Assembly: GCA_030248225.1 (NCBI GenBank)
Contig: JASANE010030290.1
Location: 1-64,000 of the forward strand
Length of the DNA stretch: 64,000 bases
Direction: 5' to 3'
Origin: Trileptium ribeirensis
Taxonomy: Eukaryota > Nematoda > Enoplea > Enoplida > Thoracostomopsidae
This document shows positions 43,047 to 55,194 of this stretch, in pieces. The notes beneath the pieces are model-generated. The model was not told where the DNA came from. It saw only the letters and a program-made list of their open reading frames with translations, and did no database searches. Both the position numbers and the translations under genes were made by a program. Every line of letters starts with the position of its first letter. The first letter of the stretch is position 1.

Positions 43047-44161
43047 CAGGAGTTAACCGGAATTCACTTGCAGCAAAAATCGTGTTCCGGTTGCGGCTAA
43101 TTGGAGAAAGGTAGAAACCGAACGGACGTCGTTTAAAAATTATGCTTAAAATCGCCTATATTCTTGCTGTGGTCACATCTGTGGTTGGATCATAGACACA
43201 ATTTTATCAATTTTTTGATCTTCAAACGGTCATTATTAACAAAACAAAGCTAGGTCGATGCTAGTAGCAGCTTACCCATTAGAAATCTGCGGTATATGCT
43301 AAAGGAGAACTTATACGTATATATACATAATAGACATTGGCGCAAATCCTTTGGGGGCGCTGCTGGCAAAAACAAGGCTATAAATTAGCATGTTTTCGGA
43401 TGAATTTTATGTTGCGAATAAGTTTTGAATATGTTTAAAACGTTAGACAATAATTCTGAAAAATGGATGAAAAAGCGATTATTGTAAGCAAAAATTTAGG
43501 TAATTTGGGCGGCATTAAAAATAAGATTATGATAATAAGACAAGGAATATTGAAATACTTCTTTAGCTTTAAGCTTGGCTAATACAGATTGCGTGAAGCG
43601 CCAGCTAGTGCACTTGTAAACTTTATAATGTCTACATTGGAGTAAAGTTTAACGCATATCAGCGAAGCAGCCAGAAACTGCGTTCTTGGGAACGAACTGT
43701 ATGTGATTGAAAATGTGCGAACAGTATTACACAGTTTGTCTCATGTATACCGTTTCGTCGGAAAATAACTAAGTCATCTAACTGATGGGCAATGGTTGTC
43801 CAATGCTACCCTGAACAATACCTTGACCAACAATCAGAAAATTATTCGTATATCCTTTTTATCTTCTTTCAGAACAACATAAACCAATAGCTTAATATTT
43901 CCGATATTGACTCCGATACGGAACGACATGAGACGAAGGTATGTGTAGTAAAGGGAAGCAACTGGAGACAGAGCAAAATTGTCTAGTATTCGCTTAATGC
44001 GTTTACAAGAACATTGGTTCGATTCCCCAGAACTATTACGGGGAAAAAATTTTCCGCTCGAAATAAAAAAACCGAAATCTTGATCGATAAATAAGGTTCA
44101 AATCCACGGCTCCAGTTGCTGGTTCCGGTAGGTTTAAGTTGCAAGAGCCGGTTATTCTCTG
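43047..44161 (-). mobile_element. hAT-family element, reversed, outer end of palindrome arm 1
   Basis: Right-type end CAGGAGTTAACCGGAATTC at 43,047; left-type end ...GAGCCGGTTATTCTCTG at 44,161. The interior has the family's TGATGG/AAACTGTGT, GCCAGCTAGTGCACTTGTAA and TTACTACACATACCTT-type blocks in reverse. No matching 8-bp duplication at the two ends. From 43,311 inward it pairs with 63,161-63,999. Confidence 0.75.
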
Positions 44162-44780
44162 GTTGCAGAGAATCAATAATGGTATATATAAATATTTGGT
44201 AAGCTATACAAGTTTTTGAATATTTAGAGTCCAACACAAATATATTAATACTTTTGCAGGGTTTTCCAATGCATTTAGGCTCAATCAATCAGATCGCCAA
44301 ACTATAGTCTGTCTTCAGTAGTTTGATTGTCAAATACTTCTATTGTGTACAGGACATAAGAATTGTACTGCATATACGATAGATCGGTTATCTATAGAGA
44401 CTAGCACGAATACTTCGCGCGTTTTCAGTTTTTTATAGCTTTCGAGTCAACATTGTTGTAGGGGACTCAATGGCTTTAGTTACCGGAGGTTATAGTGTAG
44501 TAAATATTTGGCGCACAAAGCATGTTACAAAGATTTCACAAAATTACCACTTGACAGAACCACGCTCACTGAGTTACATCGTCTCTTGCGAGTTACTCAT
44601 ATAAAGCGTAGTCAATTGTGCGCTCAAAGATTTGCGCGCACGGCTGCGAGGAGGTAAAACCAATGCGGTAGCACGAGTTTGAACAAGTTGCTGTACGTTC
44701 GTACAAACAAATCCTTCAGATCATCTCTGTCTACGCTACCTTAGACATGGAATTTGTAAAGTGCTTGCTGATGATCTAGA
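44150..44780 (-). repeat. 0.6-kb direct duplicate within arm 1 (partner 46,510-47,110)
   Basis: Both copies run through GAGAATCA.TAATGGT, TTTTCCAATGCATTTAGGCT, CAAACTATAGTCTGTCTTCA, GGTTATCTA.AGACTAGCACG, CACAAAGCATGTTACAA and GGTAGCACGAGTTT. Arm 2 carries the mirrored pair at about 60,240-60,850 and 62,540-63,160. Confidence 0.85.
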
Positions 44781-44799
44781 GACTTGTTCAGTAAGTAGA

Positions 44800-45480
44800 T
44801 CCGAAAAATGGCTTTCCCCTCGCCGTCCCTCTTCCCCGGTTGCTGGTTTTACCCCCTCCACATACGTGGAGGTGAGGTATCATGGTGATAAGGTTAAAAC
44901 GTTTCAGCCGTTTGCAAACCGTACACATCCATACTTTCTTGTGCATTCAAGGTATGACTGTGACATAAGCATTGTCTGTCTTCTCTTGACGCACATATAG
45001 ACCATATTTATATCTTATATATTTTTCTAAATTAATTATTAAACACATACGTATTCCGTTGTAGTGCTTTGAAACTTAAAATAAGCTGTATTATAAAGCG
45101 GTATCGCTATAGTCACAATCATATAAATACAAAAAATTCCAGTAGTTATGTATTCTGTATTATAGAACCATAAATATTAAACTTATTAATTGTATTGTCT
45201 ATTGAAAATACTACAATCACATACTTTGTGTGGGCTAATGAACACTATGGCGCATAAGATGGGAGGTACATAAATCGTGAACGCAACAAATCAGCTATTC
45301 TCTATATATCGTTTTCTAATTGCGGATAATGTTGTATTTTGCGGATTCTTCGAGTTTTGTTTCTAATGTTTATTATTTTTCAAACGAAGTTGTGTGCAAA
45401 AACTTTTCCACACAGAAGTGTGTGTATAATTAGCTGTATTTGGGCTGATTAGATATTTGAGTTCAATGGTCATAGATAAA
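44800..45480. other. Arm 1, no gene seen
   Basis: Starts with CTCGCCGTCCCTCTTCCCCG and a CCCCTCCACATACGTGGAGG hairpin (about 44,851-44,872), then AT-rich. Mirrored at 61,900-62,530. Confidence 0.45.
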
Positions 45481-45499
45481 TAATGATGACTTAAAATTT

Positions 45500-46440
45500 T
45501 AAATGGCAGTATTAGTTAAAATTGGTATAAGAAGCTAATAACGGCATAACGCATAATCCATGGATTTATAATGGTAGAAAATGGGCTTTTAAGTACATAG
45601 TATATATAGTTAATACATAGCTAATAATATATAAGTTAGTCTTTTAATAACTTCTACAACTAACAGCTTATAAAGTAACAAAAACTTATAATTACGGGTT
45701 TTGAACTACGTCTATTTCATTTATTGTACTTAAAATAAGCTAGGTTACATAGTTAATAAGCTGTAATTACATAGCTAATAATTATATGTTATACAAGAAT
45801 AATTTTTAACTAATCTGATAAGAGTGACAAGAAAGTATGTAACTATAGGTATTCTGCTAATGCTGAATTCACTTATAATGCTGGGGGTAATTCTAGACGG
45901 GGTTGTATTCTAATAAGGATGTGGTTACATAGCTAGGTACTGATTAGTATTATCATTTACTAGAATAACAAGTCTTAAAAATAAATGAAGAAGAACACAG
46001 ATATATAGTTTTTCGAGGATGCTGATTTCATTTTTTGCTACCCGATATTGGGCTAGCTAATATAGCTAATAGGCTATGGTTATATAGCAAAAAGTAATAT
46101 ATGTTACAATAACTTTTTGGCTAATACTGTAAGCAAAAAGAGAAAAGAATAAAATATATATGGGTTTTCGAGTACGCTCATTTCATTTTTGCTATCAATA
46201 TTAAGCTAAATTACATAGCTAATATGTTATAATTACATCGTTAATAATTTATATTAGAATAACCCTTAAACAAATAGTCGTAAAGTAATAAAAAAATTGG
46301 AGCACGCTGAATTCATTTTTTCTACCAATATGTTAGGTTACATAGCTAATAGGTTATGGTTACATAGCTGGTAATATGTGATTACATAGCTAATAATTTA
46401 ACTAACAAACTGTCTGTTTGAAAATTGTGTGTTTTCGCAA
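45500..46440. repeat. Degenerate array of about 155-bp units rich in TTACATAGCTAATA
   Basis: About five units, each with a GCTGAATTCATTTTTTCTAC-like block (about 45,710, 45,862, 46,019, 46,175, 46,308) followed by several TTACATAGCTAATA copies. Mirrored in arm 2 at about 61,000-61,750. Confidence 0.8.
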
Positions 46441-46499
46441 TATCCTTTTTAAGAATTTGTTGAACAATCTCTTAAAAGGAATGGTTTTACCAGATTGAC

Positions 46500-47120
46500 A
46501 CCGGTTATTCCCTGCTTGCAGAGAATCAGTAATGGTCTATATAAATATTTTGGTACGCTCTATACGATGTTTTGAATATCTAGAGTCCAACACGAATATT
46601 TAATAAAATTATTTCTAGGTTTTTCCAATGCATTTAGGCTCAATCAATCAGATTGCCAAACTATAGTCTGTCTTCAGTAGTTTAGTTAAATACTTATTGT
46701 GTACAGGACGTCAAGAATTGTCTGCATATACGATAGGGCGGTTATCTAGAGACTAGCACGAATACTCCGCGTGTTTTCAGTTTTTATGGCTTTAGAGTCG
46801 ACGAGGTTGTAGGGGTTTGAATGGCTTCAGAATTAGGTTTAGTGTAGTAAATATCTATCACACAAAGCATGTTACAAGAGATTTCACAAAATTACCACTT
46901 GACCAAACCATGCTAATCGTTTCATCGTCTCTTGCGAGCTATGAGTATATAGCATAGTCAATTGTGCGTTCAAAAGATTTGCACGCATGGCTGCGAGGAG
47001 GTCAAACCGATGCGGTAGCACGAGTTTAAACAAGTTGCTGTACGTTCGTACAAACAAATCCTTCACATCATCTCTGTCTACACTATGCACATCTAACTTG
47101 CAAGACTTTGCCATGATCTG
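46500..47120 (-). repeat. 0.6-kb direct duplicate within arm 1 (partner 44,150-44,780)
   Basis: See partner for shared blocks. On the minus strand it contains a short frame with DRDDVKDLFVRTYSNLFKLV that recurs in both duplicates and both arms; a coding origin is possible but not shown. Confidence 0.8.
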
Positions 47121-47220
47121 AGAGACTCTACGTACGTACGCTTTTAAATACTTAGTATTCATATCGATTACGATTATAAAGTTAGCAGTAATGCAAAATA
47201 ACAAAAAACAATCTGCCTAC

Positions 47221-47475
47221 CGACAATTTGGGCCTGCTGTATAATCCTGCACTACCACCAGATAATTATCCAGATCGTCGTCGTCGACGTTCATGGTTTG
47301 CCGATCTGACGGACGATCGTAATCACGAATAAACGAGCAACTATCGACCACAATATCAATCTGTGGTGCCGTTAGAGGAGGGATGTGCCGCCGCCGCTGG
47401 CAGTGCTTTGTTCCGATATTCCACGCCGTTTACGAGCACGAATCGACGGGAATACGGGGCGATTTCCCATGCCAT
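47221..47475 (-). pseudogene. Candidate CCT first exon, arm-1 copy, frameshifted
   Basis: Reverse complement of an exon-like block mirrored at 59,876-60,133. It lies upstream of CCT on the same strand and ends in a GTAGGC donor at 47,220. Compared with arm 2 it has small indels: one base lost near the start (an alternative in-frame ATG exists at 47,470), one base gained near ACATCCC, two lost near CGGCACC, and one lost near TAATTATCTGG. These give early stops. It contains the RARKRRG basic cluster. If this is the only sense-oriented exon 1, CCT spans 12-47.5 kb. Indels in a palindrome could also be assembly or consensus errors. Confidence 0.45.
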
Positions 47476-47589
47476 TTAACGGTAAAATATTATGGACTAA
47501 CTACGTTTACCTTTGCGAATATATGGATTTGCTGTTTGACAACGTAAACCGTTATATGCTTACTATGTGCATTAATGTCGAAATATAGG

Positions 47590-48240
47590 CTCCAATATTC
47601 AAAACAAGAATAATATCGTCTAAAGAAAACAATAGAAAGCTTGCCTTTTGTTCGTGTGCGATAGGGATCATGTCAACTTTTGCCCTTAGACAGGACTATC
47701 GTACAAGCTTTTACCCCTTTCAGTCTTAGCTTAGCCTGGTCTCAGAATTGAACAGCAGCTTTTTTTGACGACCTTTGGTAGTCATGTCAAAGTTCCCCCT
47801 AATTGAAATGGAGCGTACTACGGGAAAAATCGCGGAAAATTTCTTTTATGTCTGTCGCTATTATTATCACATACCTTATTTTTGAATCTACGGATTTCGA
47901 CATTTTTTGTTCGATAGCAAAGATGACGAAGTGCCCTTTAGTTGCACGTGAAATGATTCGACCCGTCTTCCGAGTCGAAACGGCAAAATTTTTTTAAAGG
48001 GGTTCTTCTTGCACATCTCGTTATACTAAGAATAAGTGTTTCTGCAGCCCGATATTCTTGTGGCAGGCGCTTCACATTGAAAAATAGTGACCAGTATTGA
48101 AAATTAATTCATCGAAATCTACAATCATGCAGCACTTACTTTTTCCGGGACCACTCCCTAGCCGCTGTAGGCCAGAATATGGTCCGTCAACCCATTACCA
48201 GAAATAGCGATTGTTCAAATTTCGCAGTGTTATTACTGTT
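47590..48240. other. Arm 1, no gene seen
   Basis: Mirrored at 59,090-59,760. A frame with CSIAKMTKCPLVAREMIRPV occurs in both arms (47,803-47,997 plus; 59,359-59,580 minus), but I recognise no family. Confidence 0.4.
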
Positions 48241-48299
48241 TCTACCTTACAATGAGCGCCTATAAGGTCATATGAAGCACGCTGAATAGCATGTTGTGC

Positions 48300-49060
48300 T
48301 ATACATAGTCCAACAGGTACTATATTATAATTTCCCCATAGGGTTTCAAGGGTTTTACGATTGACAAAACCGATTTCAAAAATCTAGTGCACTTTCATTT
48401 GTATGATAATGATATTGTGTGCAGGTCATCAAGAATAATCAATATCTTTGAAGCATGAATACAGAGTTTTGGTTATTTACCAGCATATTTCGTGGGTTTT
48501 CAATGGATTTAGGGTCGTTAAGAATTTTTACATAAGGTTTTCTGTAGGCTGAATACGATGGTTTGGTTACATACGTAGTATACAGCACCATATAGTATTT
48601 TATGCCTTTTTCAGGCGTTTTCATTGGGTTTAGGGTCAATGAACGTTGATCCACAAATACAACCGGTCTTCAGTAGTTCAGTACACTGCATCAAAAAATA
48701 GTCTATATACGGGTTTTTTCGTTAAATATGCTTAATACAATGATTTGGTTATATAGAGCCCAGCGCGCATATTTCATGACTTTTCAATGGGTTAGGGTCA
48801 ATGAACCCGATCTGGAGACCATATTGTCTTCAGTTGTTTTAGTTACGTATTGCATGTACGGGTCATCAAGAATTGCCTATATACATTCTGCAATACGCTG
48901 AGATGATGATTTGGTAATCTACAAACCAGTACAAATACTTGATGCGTTGTCAGTTGTTTTCGATTGGTTTAGGGTCTAATAGGTTTTAGTATTTTCATTG
49001 GTTTCAGAGTTCAAGAGGTTTTAGGGTTGTATAAATACATCAAACACGGCCTGTTACAGG
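48300..49060. repeat. Degenerate array of about 150-bp units, arm 1
   Basis: Units repeat TTTAGGGTCAATGAAC, CTTCAGT.GTT.AGTTA, GGTCATCAAGAATT, GCTGAATACGATGGTTTGGT and CATATTTCATG.CTTTTCAATG. The same vocabulary appears in the 44.15- and 46.5-kb duplicates, so they probably share an ancestor. Mirrored at 58,320-59,030. Confidence 0.75.
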
Positions 49061-49559
49061 TGATTAAGAATGACTGAATGATGAAACCACGCTCGCGCCT
49101 TTTCACCCACGCTTGGGATATTACTAATTATAAAGGTCGGGATAAACTTTTCATTATCCTCGGAAACGTTCATTACATTACACATAAAACATTTCAAAAA
49201 ATAAACATCTTATACTCCGAAACACTGTCCTGCAGTAACATTGTATAGGACACAGCATTAATCCCATGCATTACAGTATATAGATGACATTTAAATGCAA
49301 AATTCTTGTATTAATTGTTAAAAGTTATGTGTGAATAACGAACAAATTAATATTTTGTCACACCACATCACATAATAATGATAAAAGTTCTCCCTAGAGA
49401 TTCCAAAAAGTGCGTAACGGAGTAACGTTGAGCAACGGCTAGTTTTGAAGTCAAACGGCAGGTCGGTTGATGGTCAGTCGCCGGCCCCACCGCGGGTCGA
49501 CGCTCTGAACCACCGACCGGGCGCACAACGGCTGGGCGACGGTTAATGGACGGCTGACT

Positions 49560-50060
49560 GCCAAGAAGCTTAGTACCATACGAAAATCGAGTTTGGCATT
49601 GACAGGTTTTGCACCGCATGGCAAAGAAACAGCAAAAGTGGCGAATGCTACGTCTAGGCGCGGAACCATAGTAAGACTGTACCATATTTAGTGCTGGGCG
49701 ACGACCAGCTTTGAATCCGCACGCCTGTTTAATAATAAGTACGATACGAAAATCAATTGCATTAAGGTTTTGCACGGCATGCAAAGAAACAGCAAAAGTG
49801 GCGAATGCTACGCCTAGGCGCGGAACCATAGTAAAGCAGTACGATATTTAGTACTGGGTGACGACCGACTTTGAATCCGCATACTCGTTTAATAATAAGT
49901 ACGATACGAAAAAAATTGAATTGCATTGCAAGGTTTTGCACGGCATGCAAAGAAACAGCAAAAGTGGCGAATGCTACGCCTAGGCGCGGAACCATAGTAA
50001 GACTTAATGATATTGAGTACTGGCTAATGGATTACGTTGAATCGCATACTCGTTTAATAA
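49560..50060. repeat. 163-168-bp tandem array, three copies, arm 1
   Basis: AGCAAAAGTGGCGAATGCTA then CGCCTAGGCGCGGAACCATA recurs at about 49,630, 49,795 and 49,962. CGCCTAGGCG is a perfect palindrome. Mirrored at 57,380, 57,543 and 57,706. The overlapping repeat-encoded frames are not genes. Confidence 0.9.
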
Positions 50061-50129
50061 TAAACAATCATGTTACGTATATATATAAACATGACAAGAT
50101 TCAAGGCTGGCCGACGGCTTTCACAACTG

Positions 50130-51000
50130 TTGCCCAACACTAACACAGACTCGACTAGAGTATAAGGTCAGTGTTGTGTAATATAGATTTAAAGATGAAC
50201 ACATATTTAAATTTAGTCTTATGCCAATGATATACAAAGCATCAGTGAGATGAGAAAGAACCAAATTTTCAGGCTCTGGCTGGTTCTTTCTAAATAATGT
50301 CCGGCTCGGTTTGGCTGTCGATTTAAACAAGCAGGTCTGGTCTCTTCTGATAGTAAGTTAGGCTCGAATCTTAGGCTCTTAATAATAAAACTGAGCGATT
50401 TGGAAAATGTTATAAAAAACCATAAATATAAAAATTATTAAAGAAACTAAATTTATAGTTGCTTTTAGCACTTGCAAAGGTGGAGACGAAGTAATCTCAG
50501 CAGTTCTTGCTAGTGGCCAACTACAGTACAATACATCAGTTGTTATAATCAAAAAGTAGTGAAACGTAGTGGAGATTGTGTGTTGCAGGGGCGAAATCTT
50601 TCAAGTTCCGTCTGTGTGTGTGTGTGATCGGATATAACTCAGGAACGACTTTACCAATTTTCATGATCTTGGCCTTATTCGAACCGGCATATCGATTTAC
50701 CATGTACAACATCCCCGATTGTTTTTTTTTTGATTTGGGGTCTGGTTCCGGGGTGAGGGGTCAAAATGTGGGTTTTTGCGCCATTTTATTACCCTTCACG
50801 AAAGCAAGGTTATTTTTTACCTTAACTTTCGAATATTTTTCTCTGGTTGGTTTTATTTCATAAAATTGTCCACATTTCTTGCTTCATGTATTGTGCAATC
50901 ATACGTTATATACACATCGATCAAGTTTCAACACAACCAAACAAAAAAGCAACTCAGCAAATTACACTGTGAAACGTAAGTAGAACACAATTTCTGTAAG
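50130..51000. repeat. Dispersed repeats in arm 1
   Basis: 50,250-50,345 resembles the AGCCGAGC-rich sequence at 7.3-7.4 kb. 50,570-50,880 (GATATAACTCAGGAACGACT... TTACCTTAACTTTCGAATAT) has relatives at 10.04-10.17 and 10.4-10.52 kb. Mirrored at 56,395-57,240 almost without change. Confidence 0.7.
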
Positions 51001-52175
51001 AATTTTTCATTTTCACCCGGTAGGAGTTTGTTACATTGGTAAACTCTGTAATAAGCTTACATTGGAGTAAAGTAACATATCTACAAAGCAACCAAACATT
51101 GCGTTGTTGGGAACGAACTGTATGGATTGAAACTGTCAGTATCAAAGTTTGCTCTCATTTGTAGTATTCTAATCATAAAATCATCATCATAACTAACTAA
51201 TCATCATCACTCACTACTAGTCGGTAGTGGAACTATATTTGTGAGCGGAGCTTGGACTATGGGATTACGAATGTACTCAATTTTATGTTCTTCAAATAAC
51301 TACATTGCATATGGCATAGGGCTTTATCATTTGGTAAAAATATTATATTTGAATTCTTCGACCCAAAAACCCTATAATGGTTTGATCGAAACGATTCTAT
51401 TTCAATAAATAACACAAATATTGCAAAATTCTCTATTTTAGCTGCATAAGCTTAACTAATTAGCTAATTACTAATTAACCACTCAAAATTTTTTAATCCC
51501 AAATATCAGGTGCACACTCTGACATGACAGGCTTTCAAACAAAAAAGGTTTTTAAAATCGGTTCAGTGGTTCTTGAGATCCGTCGGACCGAACGAACGGA
51601 CGGACAGCGACCTTTTTAATCCCAGACAGAAAATAAAAACGCTTCGCTTCGCTCCGCTCAAAAATCATCATCACTAACTTAGGGGCATTGGTTGCCCCAG
51701 TGCTAGAATGAACAATGTCCCTGGTCATCTATCATAAAATTATAGTATACCTTTATATTTTCTTCTAGAACCGTATAAGCTAAGAAATTAAAGTTTCCTA
51801 CGAAATAACATGTAACGAATTGCTTCTAGTAATGAGAGGCGATTGGAGGCAGAGCAAAATAGTCTGGTCCATGCGTTACAAGGAACATTCAGTTTGAAGC
51901 AGTTTACGCAAGCCTGTACTGCGCAAAGGCATTTTCCATAGGAATCCAAAAAACCGACATCTTGATTGATAAATATTTTCAGCTTCTTCAGCTCTCTTCA
52001 AAAAATCCCATAGAGGCAACCATGTCATCACAATACATTAAGTTTGTAAAATGTATATTTAATACCATCTTAAACCCAGTGTGCCTTCATTTCGTCCTTC
52101 ATCTGTTCCACTATATATAAGTTTTCGAAGACCAGGTTCCGTTTCCGGATACAAGTTTAAAAGGAAAGTTCCGGT
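51000..52175 (-). mobile_element. hAT-family element, reversed, carrying an insertion
   Basis: Left-type end (GACCAGGTTCCGTTTCCGGA... GAAAGTTCCGG) near 52,135-52,175; right-type blocks from about 51,040. About 0.5 kb at about 51,185-51,670 (from CACTCACTACTAGTCGG to GCTTCGCTCCGCTCAAAAAT) is absent from the full copies and is an insertion. Mirrored at 55,195-56,370. Confidence 0.7.
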
Positions 52176-52656
52176 AAATGTAACAATGCTATTAAGCAAA
52201 AAACATCCGAACGCACTCACAAGTACCAAAAACAATCGTACAAATTAACATTTCATTAATTTTGTTTGTGTATCGAAACACAAATACAACAGTAGTTCAG
52301 TAGAATACATCCCACTAAGCCGTATGACGTTAACTACACCTAAGAAAACGTAATCAATAGTAATATATATATATACATCAAAAATGTACAACGTCGTTGC
52401 ATAAAACTGTTATCGGCATCTAAAACAGTTGAATAATTAACAAAACCAAACATTATTATTAATTAAAACCATGAACAAATAAAAATGATACATTTGCAAC
52501 ATTTATCGCAAGTCAAGGTTATTGCTTTTTATGTGACAATAAAAATGTTTATAAAGGGAAACAAAAACTCCAGTGGAATATTTTAGATTTACCGGTAAGG
52601 GAACATAGTTTTTTCACGATGTAAGTTAAACATGCTCTACTTTCTTAGATGCACAG

Positions 52657-54721
52657 CAGGGAAAAACCGGAATTGTCCAGTTAAACCGTCTCCGGAACCC
52701 GGTGTCCGAAACTTATATAGGTATAGTAAAACAGATAACGGAAGAAGTGAAAGTAAAGTGGATTTGAAATATTTTTAAATAACTTTTCCATTAAACTTAA
52801 GCTATTGCGATAACATTATTGCCTCTCTGGAACTTTGCAGTACTTAGGAATCTAATAATATTTATCGATCAATATGTGGTTTTTGGATTCCCAGAGCAAA
52901 AAATGGCTTCCACTATAAGACCCTTGTGTAAATTGCGTCAACTGAATTTGCTTGTAACTCATGGAGCGTAGACTAGCATAATTTCGCTCTGTCTCCACTC
53001 GCCTCCCCTTTTACTAGACATATGTTTGTTACATGTTATTCCGCACGAAACTTGAAATTATTAGTTCACGTGGTTCTAGAAAAACAAAAAGAAGGAATAA
53101 TGCGATTTTCTGATCAGTGGTCAGAGAAGACATTGTTTAGGCCAGCGTTGGGCCACCAGCACCCGTCAGTTAGATATGATGATGATCATTTTCTGATCAG
53201 AATGCTATAAACGTGACAAACTGTGATACTGCTCGCGCAGTTTTAATATACAGTTTAATACCAACGAAGAGTTTCTGGCTGCATTGCAGATATGTTACTT
53301 TACTCCAAATGTAGACTGATTTAAAAAGTTTACAAGTGCACTGGCTGATGCTTGACGCAATTTATGTTAGCCAAGCTTACTGCTAAGTACTTCTAATAAT
53401 CTATACTCTGTCACCGAGTTGTACCGGTTTAATTCTAGCGAACACCGGAGAATTCGGAATGGGTTAAAAACTTCTGCAGGGGTCAAGAATGGACAATTCC
53501 TATTGTAATTATGTGTCCTACTTGCACTTCATACGGCAATTTGTTGAAGTAAAATATGCAATTTTGTTTTGTATGGGTATATGCAATTTTGTTTTGTATG
53601 GCTGCGAAGACAAATTGATAGCTGTGCACTAAGGAGTACCGAAATTCCGGTTCCGGCGAATGTTGTGTTCTGATTGCGGGTCTGGCAAAAGGCAAAAACC
53701 ATACCTGAACTGGAATTCTGGTTTAAAATTTTTGTTTATAATTTTACATATATTTGCTTCATTTGTGGTCCAAACATATGTAATATATACACAATGATCG
53801 AGATCCAATACATCCAAACAAAAGAAAAGATTATCTTAGCAATTTGCGCTGTGAAACGAAGGTAGGACACATAATTACAATAGGAATTGTCCATCTTGAC
53901 CCTGCAGAAGTTTTTAACCCATTCCGAATTCTGCGGTGTACGCTAGAATTAAACCGGTACAACTCGGTGACAGAGTATAGATTATTAGAAGTACTTAGCA
54001 GTAAGCTTGGCTAACATAAATTGCGTCAAGCATCAGCCAGTGCACTTGTAAACTTTGTAAATCAGTCTACATTTGGAGTAAAGTAACATATCTGCAACGC
54101 AGTCAGAAACTCTGTTCTTGGTATTAAACTGTATTTATTGAAACTGTGCGAGCAGTATTACAGTTTGTCTCATTTATAGCATTCTGATCAGAAAGTGATC
54201 ATCATCATCTAGCTGACGGGTGCTGGTGGCCCAACGCTAGCCTAAACAATGTCTCTGACCACTGATCAGAAAATCGCATTATTCCTTCTTTTGTTTTCTT
54301 AGAACCACGTGAACTAATAATTTCAAGTTTCGTGCGGAATAACATGTAACAAACATATGTCTAGTAAAGGGAGGCGAGTGGAGACAGAGCGAAATTATCT
54401 AGTCTACGCTCCATGAGTTACAAGCAAATTCAGTTGACGCAATTTACACAAGGCTGTTATAGTGGAAGCCATTTTTTGCTCTGGGAATCCAAAAACCGAC
54501 ATATTGATCGATAAATATTATTAGATTCCTAAGTATCTGCAAAGTTCCAGAGAGGCAATAATGTTATCGCAATAGCTTAAGTTTAATGTAAAAGTTATTT
54601 TAAAATATTTCAAATCCACTTTACTTTCACTTCTTCCGTTATCTGTTTTACTATACCTATATAAGTTTCGAACACCGGGTTCCGGATACGGTTTAAATGG
54701 ATAATTCCGGTTATTCCCTGC
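52657..54721. mobile_element. Head-on pair of hAT copies at the palindrome centre
   Basis: Both outer ends are left-type hAT ends: CAGGGAAAAACCGGAATTG at 52,657 and ...TAATTCCGGTTATTCCCTG at 54,721. The flanks pair too (GATGCACAG / CTGTGCATC). Between the mirrored bodies a spacer (about 53,549-53,837) keeps one right end (GAAATTCCGGTTCCGGCGAA... TGGCAAAAGGCAAAAACCAT) and a duplicated ATGCAATTTTGTTTTGTATG. Two facing copies sharing one right end make the symmetry axis near 53,690. Confidence 0.75.
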
Positions 54722-55194
54722 TGTGCATCTAAGAAAGTAGAGCATGTTTAAACTACATCGTGAAAAAACTATGTTCCTACCGGGAAATCCTAGATATTCC
54801 ACTGAGTTTTTGTTTCCCTTTATAAACATTTTTATTGTCACATAAAAAGCAATAACCTTGACTTGCGATAAATGTTGCAAATGTATCATTTTTATTTGTT
54901 CATAGTTTTAATTAATAATAATGTTTGGTTTGGTTAATTATTGAACTGTTTTAGATGCCGATAACAGTTTTATGCAACGACGTTGTACATTTTTGATGTA
55001 TATATATATATTACTATTGATTACATTTCTTAGGTGTAGCTAAGGTCATACGGCTTAGTGGGATGTATTTTACTGAACTACTGTTGTATTTGTGTTTCGT
55101 ATAACAAACAAATTAATGTAATGTTAATTTGTACGATTGTTTTTTCGGTACTTGTGGTGCGTTCGGATGTTTTTTGCTTAATAGCATTGTTACA

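Noticed and set aside
43047..44161. Independent complete hAT insertion with target duplication
   Set aside because: Ends are recognisable but the flanking 8-mers (CTTAGTGC and GTTGCAGA) do not match, so it is part of a rearranged structure.
49368..49995. Overlapping ORFs starting MVPRLGVAFATF, also in arm 2
   Set aside because: They are translations of the 163-168-bp tandem repeat, with frame changes from unit to unit and no domain.
50576..51145. ORFs present in both arms (50,776-50,979 / 56,395-56,598 and 50,954-51,145 / 56,199-56,420)
   Set aside because: Conserved only because the arms are near-identical; the sequence is hAT and dispersed repeat.
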